Shown here one piece after another: positions 7,197 through 14,718 of a stretch of DNA of 64,000 bases (position 1 is its first letter; each line of letters opens with the position of its first letter). This stretch comes from Bacteroides faecium (GTDB taxonomy: Bacteria > Bacteroidota > Bacteroidia > Bacteroidales > Bacteroidaceae). The notes beneath the pieces were generated by a model, which was not told where the DNA came from, did not search any database, and saw only the letters and a program-made list of their open reading frames with translations. Both the position numbers and the translations under genes were made by a program. The stretch is from positions 4,402,001 to 4,466,000 of the forward strand of contig NZ_CP050831.1 of assembly GCF_012113595.1 (NCBI RefSeq), in the 5' to 3' direction.

Positions 7197-8007
7197 GCTT
7201 TAATTTTAACCATTCTTGATAATCTCGTTCAGTTCCCGTAAATACAACCCCAGTCCAATTAGATTCAATAGCTCTTTCAATCTGCCGGATGGCAAACTCT
7301 TCTTCAAACTTGGAAAGTTTATCAAGCGAAAGTTGAAGGGCGTAGTTGAGCTTCTTTTTCCATTTCGGAGTTTTACGGAGTGCTTCCCAAGCTGATATAA
7401 AAGCCATAGAAGTGAAAGGGTAAACTAACGGAGTTTCATCTCCTTTTTCCTTTCGGGATTTCTTCTTATCGGGTGGGGGATTCTCGTGCGTATGCGCGAG
7501 ACTCTCTTCTTTGTTTATAGTTTTAATATCTATAATAGGTGGAATTTTCGTTTCATCTAAACATTTTCCAGATGATAGTTCAGATGATGCCAAATTATCA
7601 TCTAAGCATTTTACAGGTGTTTCTACAGATGATTCTACAGGTGGTATTTCTCCACCTTCGTTATTATCATCTGAACTTTCATCTGTAGAATCATCTGTAC
7701 TTTCATCTGGAAAATAGACGGATGATATTACAGTAGTAAATGAGTAATAACAACCTATTCGCTTGTCTTTTGTCGATTGGAAGTAAAGTAATCCGGCATC
7801 GCTCAAATCACCCCTTGATTTTATTAAGGTTTTCTCTGACATATTCAGAATAGAACACAAATCAGAGTTCTTCTTTTTAAAAACATCCTTCCACTTCATT
7901 TCATTACAGATGGCTACAAGTTCGTGATAAAGAGCTTGGGCGGCTGTTGTGAGATAGGTATCATCCCGAACCTTTCGGAGCTTGGATATTAGTTGATAAC
8001 TATTCAT
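7129..8007 (-). CDS. Replication initiator / replisome organiser-like protein, 292 aa
   Basis: Residues 1-95 form a winged-helix domain (TTAAQALYHELVAICNEMKW, then a DLCSILNMSEKTLIKSR helix-turn-helix) like phage replisome organisers. Residues 105-150 are a Ser/Asp-rich linker made of SSDD/STDD repeats, visible as TCATCTG-type repeats in the DNA. The C-terminal part (residues 195-270, FISAWEALRKTPKWKKKLNY) fits a DnaD-like helicase-contact domain. It overlaps the HNH gene start by 4 nt and the DnaC-like gene by 68 nt. An origin inside the repeated linker is possible, as in lambda O. Confidence 0.72.
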   Translation of the reverse strand: MNSYQLISKLRKVRDDTYLTTAAQALYHELVAICNEMKWKDVFKKKNSDLCSILNMSEKTLIKSRGDLSDAGLLYFQSTKDKRIGCYYSFTTVISSVYFPDESTDDSTDESSDDNNEGGEIPPVESSVETPVKCLDDNLASSELSSGKCLDETKIPPIIDIKTINKEESLAHTHENPPPDKKKSRKEKGDETPLVYPFTSMAFISAWEALRKTPKWKKKLNYALQLSLDKLSKFEEEFAIRQIERAIESNWTGVVFTGTERDYQEWLKLKHGNNQKSNQSSECAVKVRTVKL

Positions 8008-8297
8008 AAACGGAAATATCTATTTGCTGCACATTCATCAAAAGACTTCACACGCTCTATGAGACGCTTTTGCCGCTGTCTGAATGCCAAGTTATTATCG
8101 TACTTATTATGGCATTCCCGACAAAATCCTACAATGTTCTGAGGATTGGTGTAGTGTTCCGGATACATGCTCTTAGGAATCAAATGTGCGGCATCTACAG
8201 CCGGCTTACCACATATTGCACAAGAGGGAGAAAGTGACTGCTTTATTTTAGCAACTTCTCTGTTTCTCTGAGCTTGTTTACTGCTTACCTGTTTCAT
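8004..8297 (-). CDS. HNH nuclease-like protein, 97 aa
   Basis: Shows CAICGKP, then DAAHLIPKS and CRECHNKYDNN, the CxxC...H...CxxCH/N layout of an HNH zinc endonuclease. The N-terminus is basic. First gene after the terminator at 8327-8351, and translationally coupled (ATGA) to the initiator gene. May act as a replication or recombination nuclease. Substrate unknown. Confidence 0.75.
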   Translation of the reverse strand: MKQVSSKQAQRNREVAKIKQSLSPSCAICGKPAVDAAHLIPKSMYPEHYTNPQNIVGFCRECHNKYDNNLAFRQRQKRLIERVKSFDECAANRYFRL

Positions 8298-8326
8298 ATC
8301 TAATATTTATAGGTTTCTAATTAAAA

Positions 8327-8355
8327 GCCCCGAAGCGTATTCTTCGGGGCGATTC
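8327..8355 (-). terminator. Intrinsic terminator, leftward
   Basis: Perfect 9-bp stem GCCCCGAAG (8327-8335) and CTTCGGGGC (8343-8351) with a 7-nt loop. Read on the minus strand it is followed by TTTT (8323-8326). It separates the RNA-rich gap 8.36-8.84 kb from the HNH/replication genes, which would then need their own promoter or read-through. Confidence 0.7.
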
Positions 8356-8392
8356 AACATTTATTCCAACGAAACACACTACTAACAGGAAC

Positions 8393-8465
8393 TTATACAA
8401 AGCTTCGGCTTCTTTTCAGTCGTGTCACCGGCAATCATCAGCCAGCCCCCGTACTTTGTATAAGC
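8393..8465 (-). ncRNA. Stem-closed structured element, 73 nt
   Basis: CTTATACAAAG (8393-8403) and CTTTGTATAAG (8455-8465) form an 11-bp closing stem around 51 nt that can fold further (GGCT/AGCC pairs). It lies just upstream (leftward sense) of the terminator and beside two tRNA-like elements. No family recognised. Confidence 0.4.
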
Positions 8466-8504
8466 TGAATTCCCGCTTTTATATGCTTCTCTCTCTAAGG
8501 TTTG

Positions 8505-8570
8505 TGGACGGTCTGGATTTGAACCAGAACTATAAGGGTGCACCGGTACTTATAGCAGACCACACCGCCC
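8505..8570 (-). tRNA. Atypical tRNA-like element, 66 nt
   Basis: On the minus strand a 7-bp acceptor GGGCGGT / ACCGTCC (one G-U pair) and a good T-arm (CTGG-TTCAAAT-CCAG) are present. Between them is a 7-bp stem CTATAAG / CTTATAG with a 12-nt loop in place of normal D and anticodon arms. Amino acid cannot be assigned. Could be a degenerate phage tRNA or a tRNA mimic. Confidence 0.45.
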
Positions 8571-8678
8571 GTGTGCTGTTTTATTTACGGAATTAAAAAC
8601 AGCAAAAACTAACCGCGCTCATTTCAATGTTTTTATTGAAGGAATCCGAAAATAGAGCGAAAAACAACGTTCCCCATG

Positions 8679-8799
8679 TGGAGGAAGGCGGGACTCGAAC
8701 CCGCAATCGGATGATATTCTACGCCGTCAGGCTATTTACGTCCATCCTTTTCACCGCTGACGGGCGGTTACTTAACAATACCAATTCTGCCACTTCTCC
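8679..8799 (-). tRNA. tRNA-like element of the long-variable-arm (Leu/Ser) type, 121 nt
   Basis: Minus strand: acceptor GGAGAAG pairs with TTCCTCC (one mismatch), the D-arm start GTGGCAGAATTGGTA is Leu-like, and the T-arm GCGGG-TTCGAGT-CCCGC is perfect. The middle is far longer than usual and contains two copies of a CCGTCAG/CTGACGG pairing, so the anticodon loop is uncertain. Either a tRNA with an insertion or a divergent phage tRNA. Confidence 0.5.
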
Positions 8800-8845
8800 A
8801 TGTCTGCCCACTATATCTTGCAGACAAGCAGGCAGGTTAACAAAG

Positions 8846-9109
8846 TTACTTACCATGTTTCATTCGATGGCAATCCTCACATAAAATCTCAAGACAATAC
8901 AGGAACTCTAATTCATGTCCAACTATGGAATATCCTGCAATGTCATAGACCTTGTGATGGACTTCCAAATTGTATGTCTTACCGCACACCTGACATCTAT
9001 GACCATCGCGAATTCTAACCTTGCGTTTTACCTCTTCCCAATAAGGATTATTTCTCAGACTCTGCCGATACTTCGTCGGTCGCCCCTTCTTGTGCGCCAG
9101 TCTCGTCAT
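8846..9109 (-). CDS. HNH endonuclease-like protein, 87 aa
   Basis: Contains DGHRCQVCGKTYNLEVHHK and CEDCHRMKHGK, the two zinc knuckles and HH core of small phage HNH proteins of the type paired with terminases or RecE-like genes. Starts inside the preceding gene, overlapping it by 62 nt. A second HNH gene lies at 8004-8297. A nicking nuclease is likely; substrate unknown. Confidence 0.75.
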   Translation of the reverse strand: MTRLAHKKGRPTKYRQSLRNNPYWEEVKRKVRIRDGHRCQVCGKTYNLEVHHKVYDIAGYSIVGHELEFLYCLEILCEDCHRMKHGK

Positions 9110-9878
9110 TTTCTTCCTCCTTTCTCCATGGACTTTCTTCTATTGGTACTCTATGCCATTCATGGCGTTGGATAGGAACAATCTCACCACTACCTTCATT
9201 CAAGAAGTCTTCAATCCAGTGTTCTAACCAAACATCCTGACCATCTTCTTCCCAGACTTCAACAATATTTTCATCCTTGCCAAACTTTCGAAGGTTCTTT
9301 CTAGTATCCTTCACATCTATATCTGGTAATTCATAGCCAAGTGTTTTAAAGGCTGCCTGATTCATTTCACCTGAATTGAAAAGGTCATTGTATTCATGCT
9401 TCGGTATTTCCTGAACCAACGCCAGACGAAATGTATCATTTACCCATGAATAATACAGGTAATGCCCCATCACAGGAATACGGAAGGTATCAATCATTTT
9501 TAAAGGATAATCCTTAATGCCTTTCTTTGCCAAGTTCACAAGGTCTTTGAATTGGGTATGTAATGCAGAAATCTTTGCCTCAAAGTCTTTCTTCTCTGTG
9601 TTGAACTTGATTTTCAAAGCTTCGAACTGTGCTTCAAGTTCCGGCATCTGTTCCTCGGCAATCTCGCCATAGTTCGCACGAATAGTTGAGATTTCATAAT
9701 CATCCATCACCCGGTTAGCAATTACATCTTTTTCTTGGATGGTTACAAAATGCTCTGACAACTTCTTTTTAACGTCGTCCATACAGACGCAATCAGAGAA
9801 AATAACTTCGGGGAATTTTACTGTGGAAGGAAGCTTGAATTTAAGTTCCTCCGGTACATAATCTTTTAAATCAATCAT
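9048..9878 (-). CDS. Hypothetical phage protein, 276 aa
   Basis: Unrecognised. Residues 70-120 are strongly helical (EAQFEALKIKFNTEKKDFEAK) and probably coiled coil. The C-terminal 60 residues are acidic and disordered (EEENDETGAQEG). Its ATG shares one base with the stop of the upstream 50-aa gene (TAATG), so it belongs to the recombination/replication operon after the RecE-like gene. A role in recombination is inferred only from position. Confidence 0.6.
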   Translation of the reverse strand: MIDLKDYVPEELKFKLPSTVKFPEVIFSDCVCMDDVKKKLSEHFVTIQEKDVIANRVMDDYEISTIRANYGEIAEEQMPELEAQFEALKIKFNTEKKDFEAKISALHTQFKDLVNLAKKGIKDYPLKMIDTFRIPVMGHYLYYSWVNDTFRLALVQEIPKHEYNDLFNSGEMNQAAFKTLGYELPDIDVKDTRKNLRKFGKDENIVEVWEEDGQDVWLEHWIEDFLNEGSGEIVPIQRHEWHRVPIEESPWRKEEENDETGAQEGATDEVSAESEK

Positions 9879-10030
9879 TATTTCTTAGTTTTTAATTTCT
9901 TAAGCATTTTCTTGCACCTTCTACACAAATCCTGGTCGGGAGATGTTTTGGAAGCGTATTTCTCTATTCTATCAGAGCACTGCATAAGTAAACGCTCTAT
10001 TATTTGAATATCTGTTTTACATAAATTCAT
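9878..10030 (-). CDS. Small hypothetical protein with CxxC, 50 aa
   Basis: ORF starting MNLCKTDIQIIERLLMQCSD. It has a CRRCKKMLKKLKTKK basic tail with a CxxC pair. Its TAA overlaps the next ATG (TAATG at 9876-9880) and its start is 3 nt from the RecE-like stop, so it fills the gap exactly. Function unknown. Confidence 0.6.
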   Translation of the reverse strand: MNLCKTDIQIIERLLMQCSDRIEKYASKTSPDQDLCRRCKKMLKKLKTKK

Positions 10031-10032
10031 TA

Positions 10033-11175
10033 TTAAAAATCATCAATAGCAACCGGATGAAGCGTCTTTTGACTCCATTCAGGCAACTGCATATCAATAA
10101 TACCTCTAGCTCCTTCTTCTGCTTTGGCATCGTATCCCGGAAACCAGTTCTTATCAAAGCAATCTTTTACAATCGAAAGAGCATAGTGGTATTTGTATTT
10201 CCCATTTGCCAAATCGTCAGGAGACCAGAAAAGAACAGCCACATCGTAAGGTTCTACTGTCTGCAACATAATCATTATAGTTACGTTGAAGTTCCGGCAG
10301 GTGATACCGCTCATTACTTCCTGATACATACCTTCGGATAACTCATACTTGAGTTTGCCACAATCATAATAAAACTTGCCGAGTTCGTCGGCTCGTGTGG
10401 TCTTGAAGGAAATGACAGCGTTTACACCGATGTTTTCCTCTACATTGAAATAATCCGGTCTTACCCGTACATTCAATCCGGTTTCTTCATCTTTGCCATA
10501 AAAAGACACTTCTGAATAAGCCCCTTTCAATAACTGAGGGATAATACCACCGCCATACCAATAATAGTTTCTTTCAAGAGCCTTTATCACCATGCTCATA
10601 TCTTCACTAATAAAGGAATATCCCAAGTCTATACATTTCTGCTTCTTGTAGTCACGATGCTCTTTCAAGTCATTAAAATTCCATCTTTCAGAAGGTATTT
10701 CTTCTTCAACATCTGGAATATAATTTTTATCATTTGAAAGTAAATCGTTGTAGAACTTAATCATTCCAATCACTCCTTCTTTGGATGATTGACTGTATTT
10801 AGGTTCTACTTTTACAAGCTCAAATAAACGTGGTTCCAAGAATGCCATGTGAGCAAATGTCCCTAACTGAAAGCAAGGCTTTTCTTTTTCCTCAAACACC
10901 CTTTCGTAATCATAATAAAATGAGCGGGGAGTCTTGAGAGCGTTCTTTAGGTTAGAAGAAGAAATATGCTTGCTTTTCAAATACATATCCATCGGGTCAC
11001 GTTTTACCACTCCGTTAACACTTAATCCTTTCAAGTCTATATTAATAGGTGGTTTGTGAAAGTTTGAATATATGAAATCAAGCATTTCCTCTTTTGTGGG
11101 ATAGTCTTCCGGGTTATAGGCAGAAGGGTTAAGTTCTTCCCCTTCTGCAAATACATTTAAGTCAAACGTTTCCAT
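10033..11175 (-). CDS. RecE-like PD-(D/E)XK exonuclease, 380 aa
   Basis: Predicted 5'-3' double-strand exonuclease for phage recombination. The signature region SSSNLKNALKTPRSFYYDYE and FQLGTFAHMAFLEP (about residues 72-115) is typical of the RecE/exodeoxyribonuclease 8 group. VRVRPDYFNVEENIGVNAVISFKTT (about residues 235-260) gives the D...(V)SFKT catalytic core, and GMYQEVM supplies the final helix. Its start overlaps the stop of the 154-aa gene by 1 nt. That small partner may be the single-strand binding or annealing component. Confidence 0.78.
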   Translation of the reverse strand: METFDLNVFAEGEELNPSAYNPEDYPTKEEMLDFIYSNFHKPPINIDLKGLSVNGVVKRDPMDMYLKSKHISSSNLKNALKTPRSFYYDYERVFEEKEKPCFQLGTFAHMAFLEPRLFELVKVEPKYSQSSKEGVIGMIKFYNDLLSNDKNYIPDVEEEIPSERWNFNDLKEHRDYKKQKCIDLGYSFISEDMSMVIKALERNYYWYGGGIIPQLLKGAYSEVSFYGKDEETGLNVRVRPDYFNVEENIGVNAVISFKTTRADELGKFYYDCGKLKYELSEGMYQEVMSGITCRNFNVTIMIMLQTVEPYDVAVLFWSPDDLANGKYKYHYALSIVKDCFDKNWFPGYDAKAEEGARGIIDMQLPEWSQKTLHPVAIDDF

Positions 11176-11639
11176 TATCCGGCAACAGGTAAGTTTATAA
11201 GCAAAGGCTTAACAGACCAATTGTCTGACTGGAAATTATTGGTCTTATTCTTTCTTTTACCCATGTAGGTGATTTTTAGAGGAGTACCTCTTTTGAGAGC
11301 ACCATTCTCGATGTACTGCTCCAAAATACCTACTAATCTTCGGGAGCCGTTGGTTATAGTTTGAACTGTTCCATCCTCCTTTCTTTCCAAAAAGAAAGCA
11401 CAATCCAAATCTATTAATTCATCTGGATTGGTAGCACTCAATACCTTTTGTGGTTTGATTTCTGCAAAAAACATTTTCTTGAATTCTCCCGCATGTTCTG
11501 GAGACCAATAATTGCCGCACAAGTCTATCGGAAGCTCTTGAGCATCCTCTAAAGATGGGAGTTCATTTTTGCTCAAATCTGCTGCTTGAATCTCGAAGGA
11601 AGATTCTTTTTCTCTAATAGCCAATTCTTTTTCATTCAT
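11175..11639 (-). CDS. Hypothetical phage protein, 154 aa, partner of the RecE-like gene
   Basis: N-terminal 40 residues are acidic and likely flexible. The rest is beta-rich (FFLERKEDGTVQTITNGSR, LKITYMGKRKNKTNNFQ), which would suit an OB-like or ssDNA-binding protein, but no family is recognised. Coupled to the exonuclease gene by a 1-nt overlap. Preceded by the ACGATT-ATG context. Confidence 0.6.
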   Translation of the reverse strand: MNEKELAIREKESSFEIQAADLSKNELPSLEDAQELPIDLCGNYWSPEHAGEFKKMFFAEIKPQKVLSATNPDELIDLDCAFFLERKEDGTVQTITNGSRRLVGILEQYIENGALKRGTPLKITYMGKRKNKTNNFQSDNWSVKPLLINLPVAG

Positions 11640-11662
11640 AATCGTAAAAATTAAAGGGTTAA

Positions 11663-11890
11663 TTATATTCTTTGTTCTTTAGAATCAATAGCGTAAAGAA
11701 GCACATCACAAGCATTGATTGCATAAGGAGACATTTTCGTGGTTCCGGTCTTTTCTGCCCGTATTTTCTTTTCTGCTATCAGCTTTTCAAGCCTATAACG
11801 ACCGCCTACAAACTCTTTTGCCTGCTCTTTGTTGAGAGAAACTCTGCTACCTATTCGATACAGAGTATTTAGTTTTGCTTCTGCATTCAT
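11663..11890 (-). CDS. Hypothetical protein, 75 aa
   Basis: Short basic protein (NKEQAKEFVGGRYRLEKLIAE) that looks like a small helix-turn-helix or DNA-binding module, not assigned. Overlaps the stop of the LuxR-type gene by 4 nt, so it is translationally coupled. Confidence 0.5.
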   Translation of the reverse strand: MNAEAKLNTLYRIGSRVSLNKEQAKEFVGGRYRLEKLIAEKKIRAEKTGTTKMSPYAINACDVLLYAIDSKEQRI

Positions 11891-12249
11891 TCTGACCTCC
11901 TTACTCTTTCGATAGTTTCAACTCTTGTTCTTCTTGCCCTTCTCATATCACTCTGTTCGTGATAAAGTGAAAAAGAAAAAAGGCATAAAAAACAGCAAGC
12001 AACTGCAGAACGTGCAACAGGAGAGAAGTCCATAGTAAATTTCATTCCTGTCATTCGTTCATAAAACATTGTCGCCAACTCTCTTCCGTTTCTAATTCGA
12101 AGAATTCTGAAAGCCTCTTGCAGTTGGTTATTTATCGTGCTCAACGCCCTGCATTTCATCGAAGCTATTTCCTTCTTCTCATACCCCTGTGCGTACATTC
12201 GTGCTGTAACTTCACATTCAGGTGTAAGTTCTGTTAATACTCTTTCCAT
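11887..12249 (-). CDS. LuxR-type helix-turn-helix protein with hydrophobic tail, 120 aa
   Basis: Residues 5-60 (LTPECEVTARMYAQGYEKKEIA, then STINNQLQEAFRILRIRNGRELA) match the LuxR/GerE DNA-binding domain. A hydrophobic stretch near residues 80-100 (ARSAVACCFLCLFSFSLY) could anchor it in the membrane. It may regulate the early operon. Start has the ACACGATT-ATG context. Confidence 0.7.
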   Translation of the reverse strand: MERVLTELTPECEVTARMYAQGYEKKEIASMKCRALSTINNQLQEAFRILRIRNGRELATMFYERMTGMKFTMDFSPVARSAVACCFLCLFSFSLYHEQSDMRRARRTRVETIERVRRSE

Positions 12250-12268
12250 AATCGTGTAAGTTGATTGG

Positions 12269-12463
12269 TTACGCAGTTCTGGTAACTATAACAATGCCTT
12301 TTTCTTTGAATGATTCAGACTTCCATTTCTTGCCTTCACTGTAATGCTTGGCGTTCAAAAGGGATACATTGTTACGAATTGTCTCTAATGAAGATATTGG
12401 CAACTTGATTGTTGCTCCTTTCTTCATGGTTTTCATTTTTTCTTTGCTACTTACTTTTTCCAT
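12269..12463 (-). CDS. Small basic hypothetical protein, 64 aa
   Basis: Lysine-rich N-terminus (EKVSSKEKMKTMKKGATIKL) followed by LETIRNNVSLLNA, which suggests a ribbon-helix or small nucleic-acid-binding protein. First gene after the tRNA-like cluster at 12.48-13.04 kb. Function unknown. Confidence 0.45.
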   Translation of the reverse strand: MEKVSSKEKMKTMKKGATIKLPISSLETIRNNVSLLNAKHYSEGKKWKSESFKEKGIVIVTRTA

Positions 12464-12485
12464 AAGCTGTTTTTATTAGTGATTG

Positions 12486-12581
12486 TGGATAAGCCCCGAT
12501 TCGAACGGGGATGGGCTTTACTGCCAATAAGCGAGAGTCCCGGCATACGTTCCGTGCGTCTTCCAATTCCGCCACTTATCC
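12486..12581 (-). tRNA. tRNA-like gene of the long-variable-arm (Leu-like) type, 96 nt
   Basis: Minus strand: a perfect 7-bp acceptor GGATAAG / CTTATCC, D-arm TGGCGGAATTGGAAGACGC as in tRNA-Leu, and a strong T-arm CCCCG-TTCGAAT-CGGGG. The anticodon arm does not fold into a standard 5-bp/7-nt hairpin, so the amino acid is left open. CCA is not encoded. This is the best tRNA candidate of the cluster. Confidence 0.6.
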
Positions 12582-12588
12582 ATGATTG

Positions 12589-12610
12589 CCACATTAGCGC
12601 TCTAATGTGG
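12589..12610. repeat. Hairpin, 9-bp arms
   Basis: CCACATTAG (12589-12597) and CTAATGTGG (12602-12610) form a perfect hairpin with a 4-nt loop, directly 5' (leftward sense) of the tRNA-like gene. No T-tract follows on either strand. A processing signal is possible. Confidence 0.4.
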
Positions 12611-12726
12611 ACTTTGATATTCTTGTTCTTTTATTGATAAACATTCACTCTCACGAGCTACTTTGTTCCCGGATACCGAATCAACGGACACCGGGATAGA
12701 TGCAGAACATTTAAAAATCAAATAAA

Positions 12727-12760
12727 TACAGGGGCTTAAACCCTACGACGTCCTTTTCGT
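12727..12760 (-). ncRNA. tRNA-arm-like pair of hairpins
   Basis: On the minus strand CGACG-AAAAGGA-CGTCG (5-bp stem, 7-nt loop) is followed at once by AGGG-TTTAAGC-CCCT. These have the size of an anticodon arm and a T-arm, but no acceptor stem or D-arm is evident. Probably a decayed or reduced member of the same RNA cluster. Confidence 0.3.
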
Positions 12761-12793
12761 CGGCATCATTGGTTAAACATAAAATAAACTTAG

Positions 12794-12860
12794 TGAAGGA
12801 ACCCGGACTCGAACCGGGAATGCCAAGCTTTACCGCATCTGCCAATTCCGCCATTCCTTC
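12794..12860 (-). tRNA. Shortened Leu-like tRNA element, 67 nt
   Basis: Minus strand: perfect acceptor GAAGGAA / TTCCTTC, Leu-type D-arm (TGGCGGAATTGGCAGATGCGG) and perfect T-arm CCCGG-TTCGAGT-CCGGG. Only about 15 nt lie between D-arm and T-arm, too few for both anticodon and variable arms. Either a truncated tRNA or a tRNA mimic lacking an anticodon arm. Confidence 0.5.
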
Positions 12861-12948
12861 AAATAAAAAGATGCGCTATCTTCACAGACCGCGCACCCGT
12901 ACAACACAAACACAAAATAAAACACGATAAAACTACTATATTTTTCAG

Positions 12949-13035
12949 AATCCGCCCGGCTGGTTTCCCTTACTCACAGTACTGACTTATTGCAGGAACC
13001 TTATGCCGGATTATCGGTCTACCTTTTTGCGGATT
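12949..13035 (-). ncRNA. Stem-closed structured element, 87 nt
   Basis: AATCCGC (12949-12955) and GCGGATT (13029-13035) form a 7-bp closing stem, like an acceptor stem, around internal inverted segments (CCGG and GGTTTCC/GGAACC). It lies just 10 nt after the stop of the ExoX-like gene. No family recognised. Confidence 0.35.
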
Positions 13036-13044
13036 TCTAGTTTT

Positions 13045-13581
13045 TTAATAATCAAATATATCTTCATCAGCCTCTCCGTTACAATAGGCTCTATCAACCT
13101 CTTTATTCATAGAATGTAAAAGTCCACTACACAAATCAGGAAATGACGGTATCTTATGTAATTCTGTAGATGTTATGTATTTTTCTACACTTTTGCAAAT
13201 TGGATTATCTTTGTCTATCGTTTTAAAGGATGTATAGCTATTGTTATCAATAAATGGTGTTTCCAATCGCTCAAATGCTTCTCTATTCCTTATATGCTTA
13301 TACATTAACTCAACCGGAAAAGTCATTTCGAGGTTATCTTTCTTAATCATTATCGCAACTGCATCATATATCGCCTGCTCTTCATCGGTTAACTTAAACC
13401 AACTAATATTTTCAAAGCACCACATGATATACCCTATGTGGGTAAGTATGATATATTTTATTTCTTGTCCTTTGTACTTGCCAAAGGGCAATGTTCTTTC
13501 TTGATTCATTACTTTATTTGACATACGCTGCAACCGTTTTCGTTTATTGAGTTCATAAGCTACTTTAATTTTCTGCCACAA
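13045..13581 (-). CDS. Exodeoxyribonuclease X C-terminal-like protein, 178 aa
   Basis: The segment LPFGKYKGQEIKYIIL near residue 31 followed by YIMWCFENISWFKLTDEE matches the small domain found at the C-terminus of ExoX-like nucleases and alone in phages. No DEDD exonuclease core is present, so it is likely a binding module. The first ATG overlaps the previous gene by 22 nt. A start at 13524 (MSNKVMNQ) would avoid this and keep the domain. Confidence 0.55.
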   Translation of the reverse strand: MWQKIKVAYELNKRKRLQRMSNKVMNQERTLPFGKYKGQEIKYIILTHIGYIMWCFENISWFKLTDEEQAIYDAVAIMIKKDNLEMTFPVELMYKHIRNREAFERLETPFIDNNSYTSFKTIDKDNPICKSVEKYITSTELHKIPSFPDLCSGLLHSMNKEVDRAYCNGEADEDIFDY

Positions 13582-13883
13582 AACGGGCAGTAGTTAATAT
13601 TAAAGCCATAATAACCAGTTGCACTACCCCAAGTTAAGGGTATATCAATGTCTACGCATAGAGTTTCACCATCGTAACTTAAATCACACTCTTTTGACTT
13701 ATGGGTAGCAACTCTTTCTTGTTTGCAGAAGTCACACCCTTCGATTTCTTCAGGATGAGCATCTGCCCAAGTAACGCCAGAACCAAACATATTTATCATA
13801 TCGGTTCTATCAAAGCCTTCTAAGCCATTCAAACCATCTACTTCGGCATTTGCTGCCAGTTCGACTTCTTGCCCTCTATTCAT
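13560..13883 (-). CDS. Zinc-ribbon hypothetical protein, 107 aa
   Basis: Contains GCDFCKQER near residue 49 and a C-terminal YCPFCGRKLK, a split zinc ribbon like those of Lar-type phage proteins. The middle (DLSYDGETLCVDIDIPL) is beta-rich. Function unknown; third zinc-ribbon gene of this operon. Confidence 0.6.
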   Translation of the reverse strand: MNRGQEVELAANAEVDGLNGLEGFDRTDMINMFGSGVTWADAHPEEIEGCDFCKQERVATHKSKECDLSYDGETLCVDIDIPLTWGSATGYYGFNINYCPFCGRKLK

Positions 13884-13901
13884 ACTTATTTATGTTATTA
13901 G

Positions 13902-13991
13902 TTAATTAATATCGCTTCCTATAAATGCCGCTATGGTATCAAATTCATCCTTTGTATACTCATAGCCGTTAATAATTATAATTTCATTCAT
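13902..13991 (-). CDS. Small ORF, 29 aa
   Basis: Reads MNEIIIINGYEYTKDEFDTI and nine more residues. It fills the gap between two genes on the same strand, with 18 nt to each neighbour. Codon use is like its neighbours. No function can be given. Confidence 0.35.
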   Translation of the reverse strand: MNEIIIINGYEYTKDEFDTIAAFIGSDIN

Positions 13992-14008
13992 TACTATTCT
14001 TTATTTGA

Positions 14009-14233
14009 TTATTCTTTTTTCTCCTTGATAGTCACATTATCATCCTTATCAATCTCATAGCAGGCAGGGCAATAGCACTTTTCATCTTTTATTAACCAGC
14101 ATCCTTTGTTTTCTGCATCTTCCTTTGCCGAATTTTCATTCCACCAAAGACTTTTGTCTAGATATTCATTTATATACACCTTCTGGCATACATCACAAGA
14201 CAATCCATATGCTTTTCTTTCAAATACTCCCAT
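14009..14233 (-). CDS. Zinc-ribbon hypothetical protein, 74 aa
   Basis: Two CxxC pairs, SCDVCQKVY near residue 13 and CYCPACYE near residue 53, spaced as in treble-clef or ribbon zinc folds. Function unknown; part of the leftward early operon. Confidence 0.55.
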   Translation of the reverse strand: MGVFERKAYGLSCDVCQKVYINEYLDKSLWWNENSAKEDAENKGCWLIKDEKCYCPACYEIDKDDNVTIKEKKE

Positions 14234-14261
14234 AATCCTACTCCTTTCTATTAATTTGAAC

Positions 14262-14444
14262 TTATTCGTGTAATTCTATATAGGCAATTCTGACAAAGAC
14301 GAAAGTCCCAATACATATAATACCCATTATAACAATAGACATTAATTTCATGGGGCTAGATGTCGTAATAGCCCCATATAGCATACCAATAGCACATAAG
14401 GCTAAAATTATGGATAAAATAAACTGGATTAGTTTCATATTCAA
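14262..14444 (-). CDS. Two-span membrane peptide, 60 aa
   Basis: Two hydrophobic helices (IQFILSIILALCAIGMLYGAI and LMSIVIMGIICIGTFVFV, the first shown from residue 6) with a short loop. Its ATG overlaps the stop of the upstream 64-aa gene by 4 nt (ATGA). Function unknown. Confidence 0.55.
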   Translation of the reverse strand: MNMKLIQFILSIILALCAIGMLYGAITTSSPMKLMSIVIMGIICIGTFVFVRIAYIELHE

Positions 14445-14635
14445 TCCTCCTTTTCGATTTTAAACCCTTTATCTTCGAGATAACTAATTATAGTATCTTC
14501 GCTTATCTGATTTAGGACTTCTGTTTCATCCATTTCAGAAACCAAACTAGATGTATCGAAATACTCTACGCAATCAGATGCATTTACAAGTGATAATAAA
14601 CTATCAGCATCTACTTTTGAATAATAATGTGACAT
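14441..14635 (-). CDS. Acidic hypothetical protein, 64 aa
   Basis: Acidic small protein (VDADSLLSLVNASDCVEYFD) with the TACGATT-ATG start context. It begins 22 nt downstream of RNA element B (14658-14708), so it may be under its influence. Function unknown. Confidence 0.5.
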   Translation of the reverse strand: MSHYYSKVDADSLLSLVNASDCVEYFDTSSLVSEMDETEVLNQISEDTIISYLEDKGFKIEKED

Positions 14636-14657
14636 AATCGTATAATTTAAAATTTGT

Positions 14658-14708
14658 GCCCTATCTGATTCTCACTATCAGTTGCCAGTTTCAAGCTGTC
14701 AATAGGGC
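14658..14708 (-). ncRNA. Structured RNA element B, 51 nt
   Basis: On the minus strand a 7-bp closing stem GCCCTAT / ATAGGGC surrounds CTGAT-AGTGAGA-ATCAG, a 5-bp stem with 7-nt loop placed right against the closing stem, like a T-arm on an acceptor. Element A (14894-14940) has the same architecture and related sequence. It ends 22 nt before the start of the 64-aa gene. Confidence 0.5.
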
Positions 14709-14718
14709 TATATGATGA

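Noticed and set aside
8400..8470. Hammerhead ribozyme, because CTGATGA and GAAAA occur on the minus strand
   Set aside because: The helix between CTGATGA and GAAA does not pair well and no NUH cleavage site in the proper helix context is seen.
8381..8555. A small leftward protein frame (…SGNSAYTKYGGWLMIAGDTT…) in the RNA-rich gap
   Set aside because: It begins directly after a stop without a suitable start codon, and its first part is the 3' half of a tRNA-like element, so the open frame is more likely chance.
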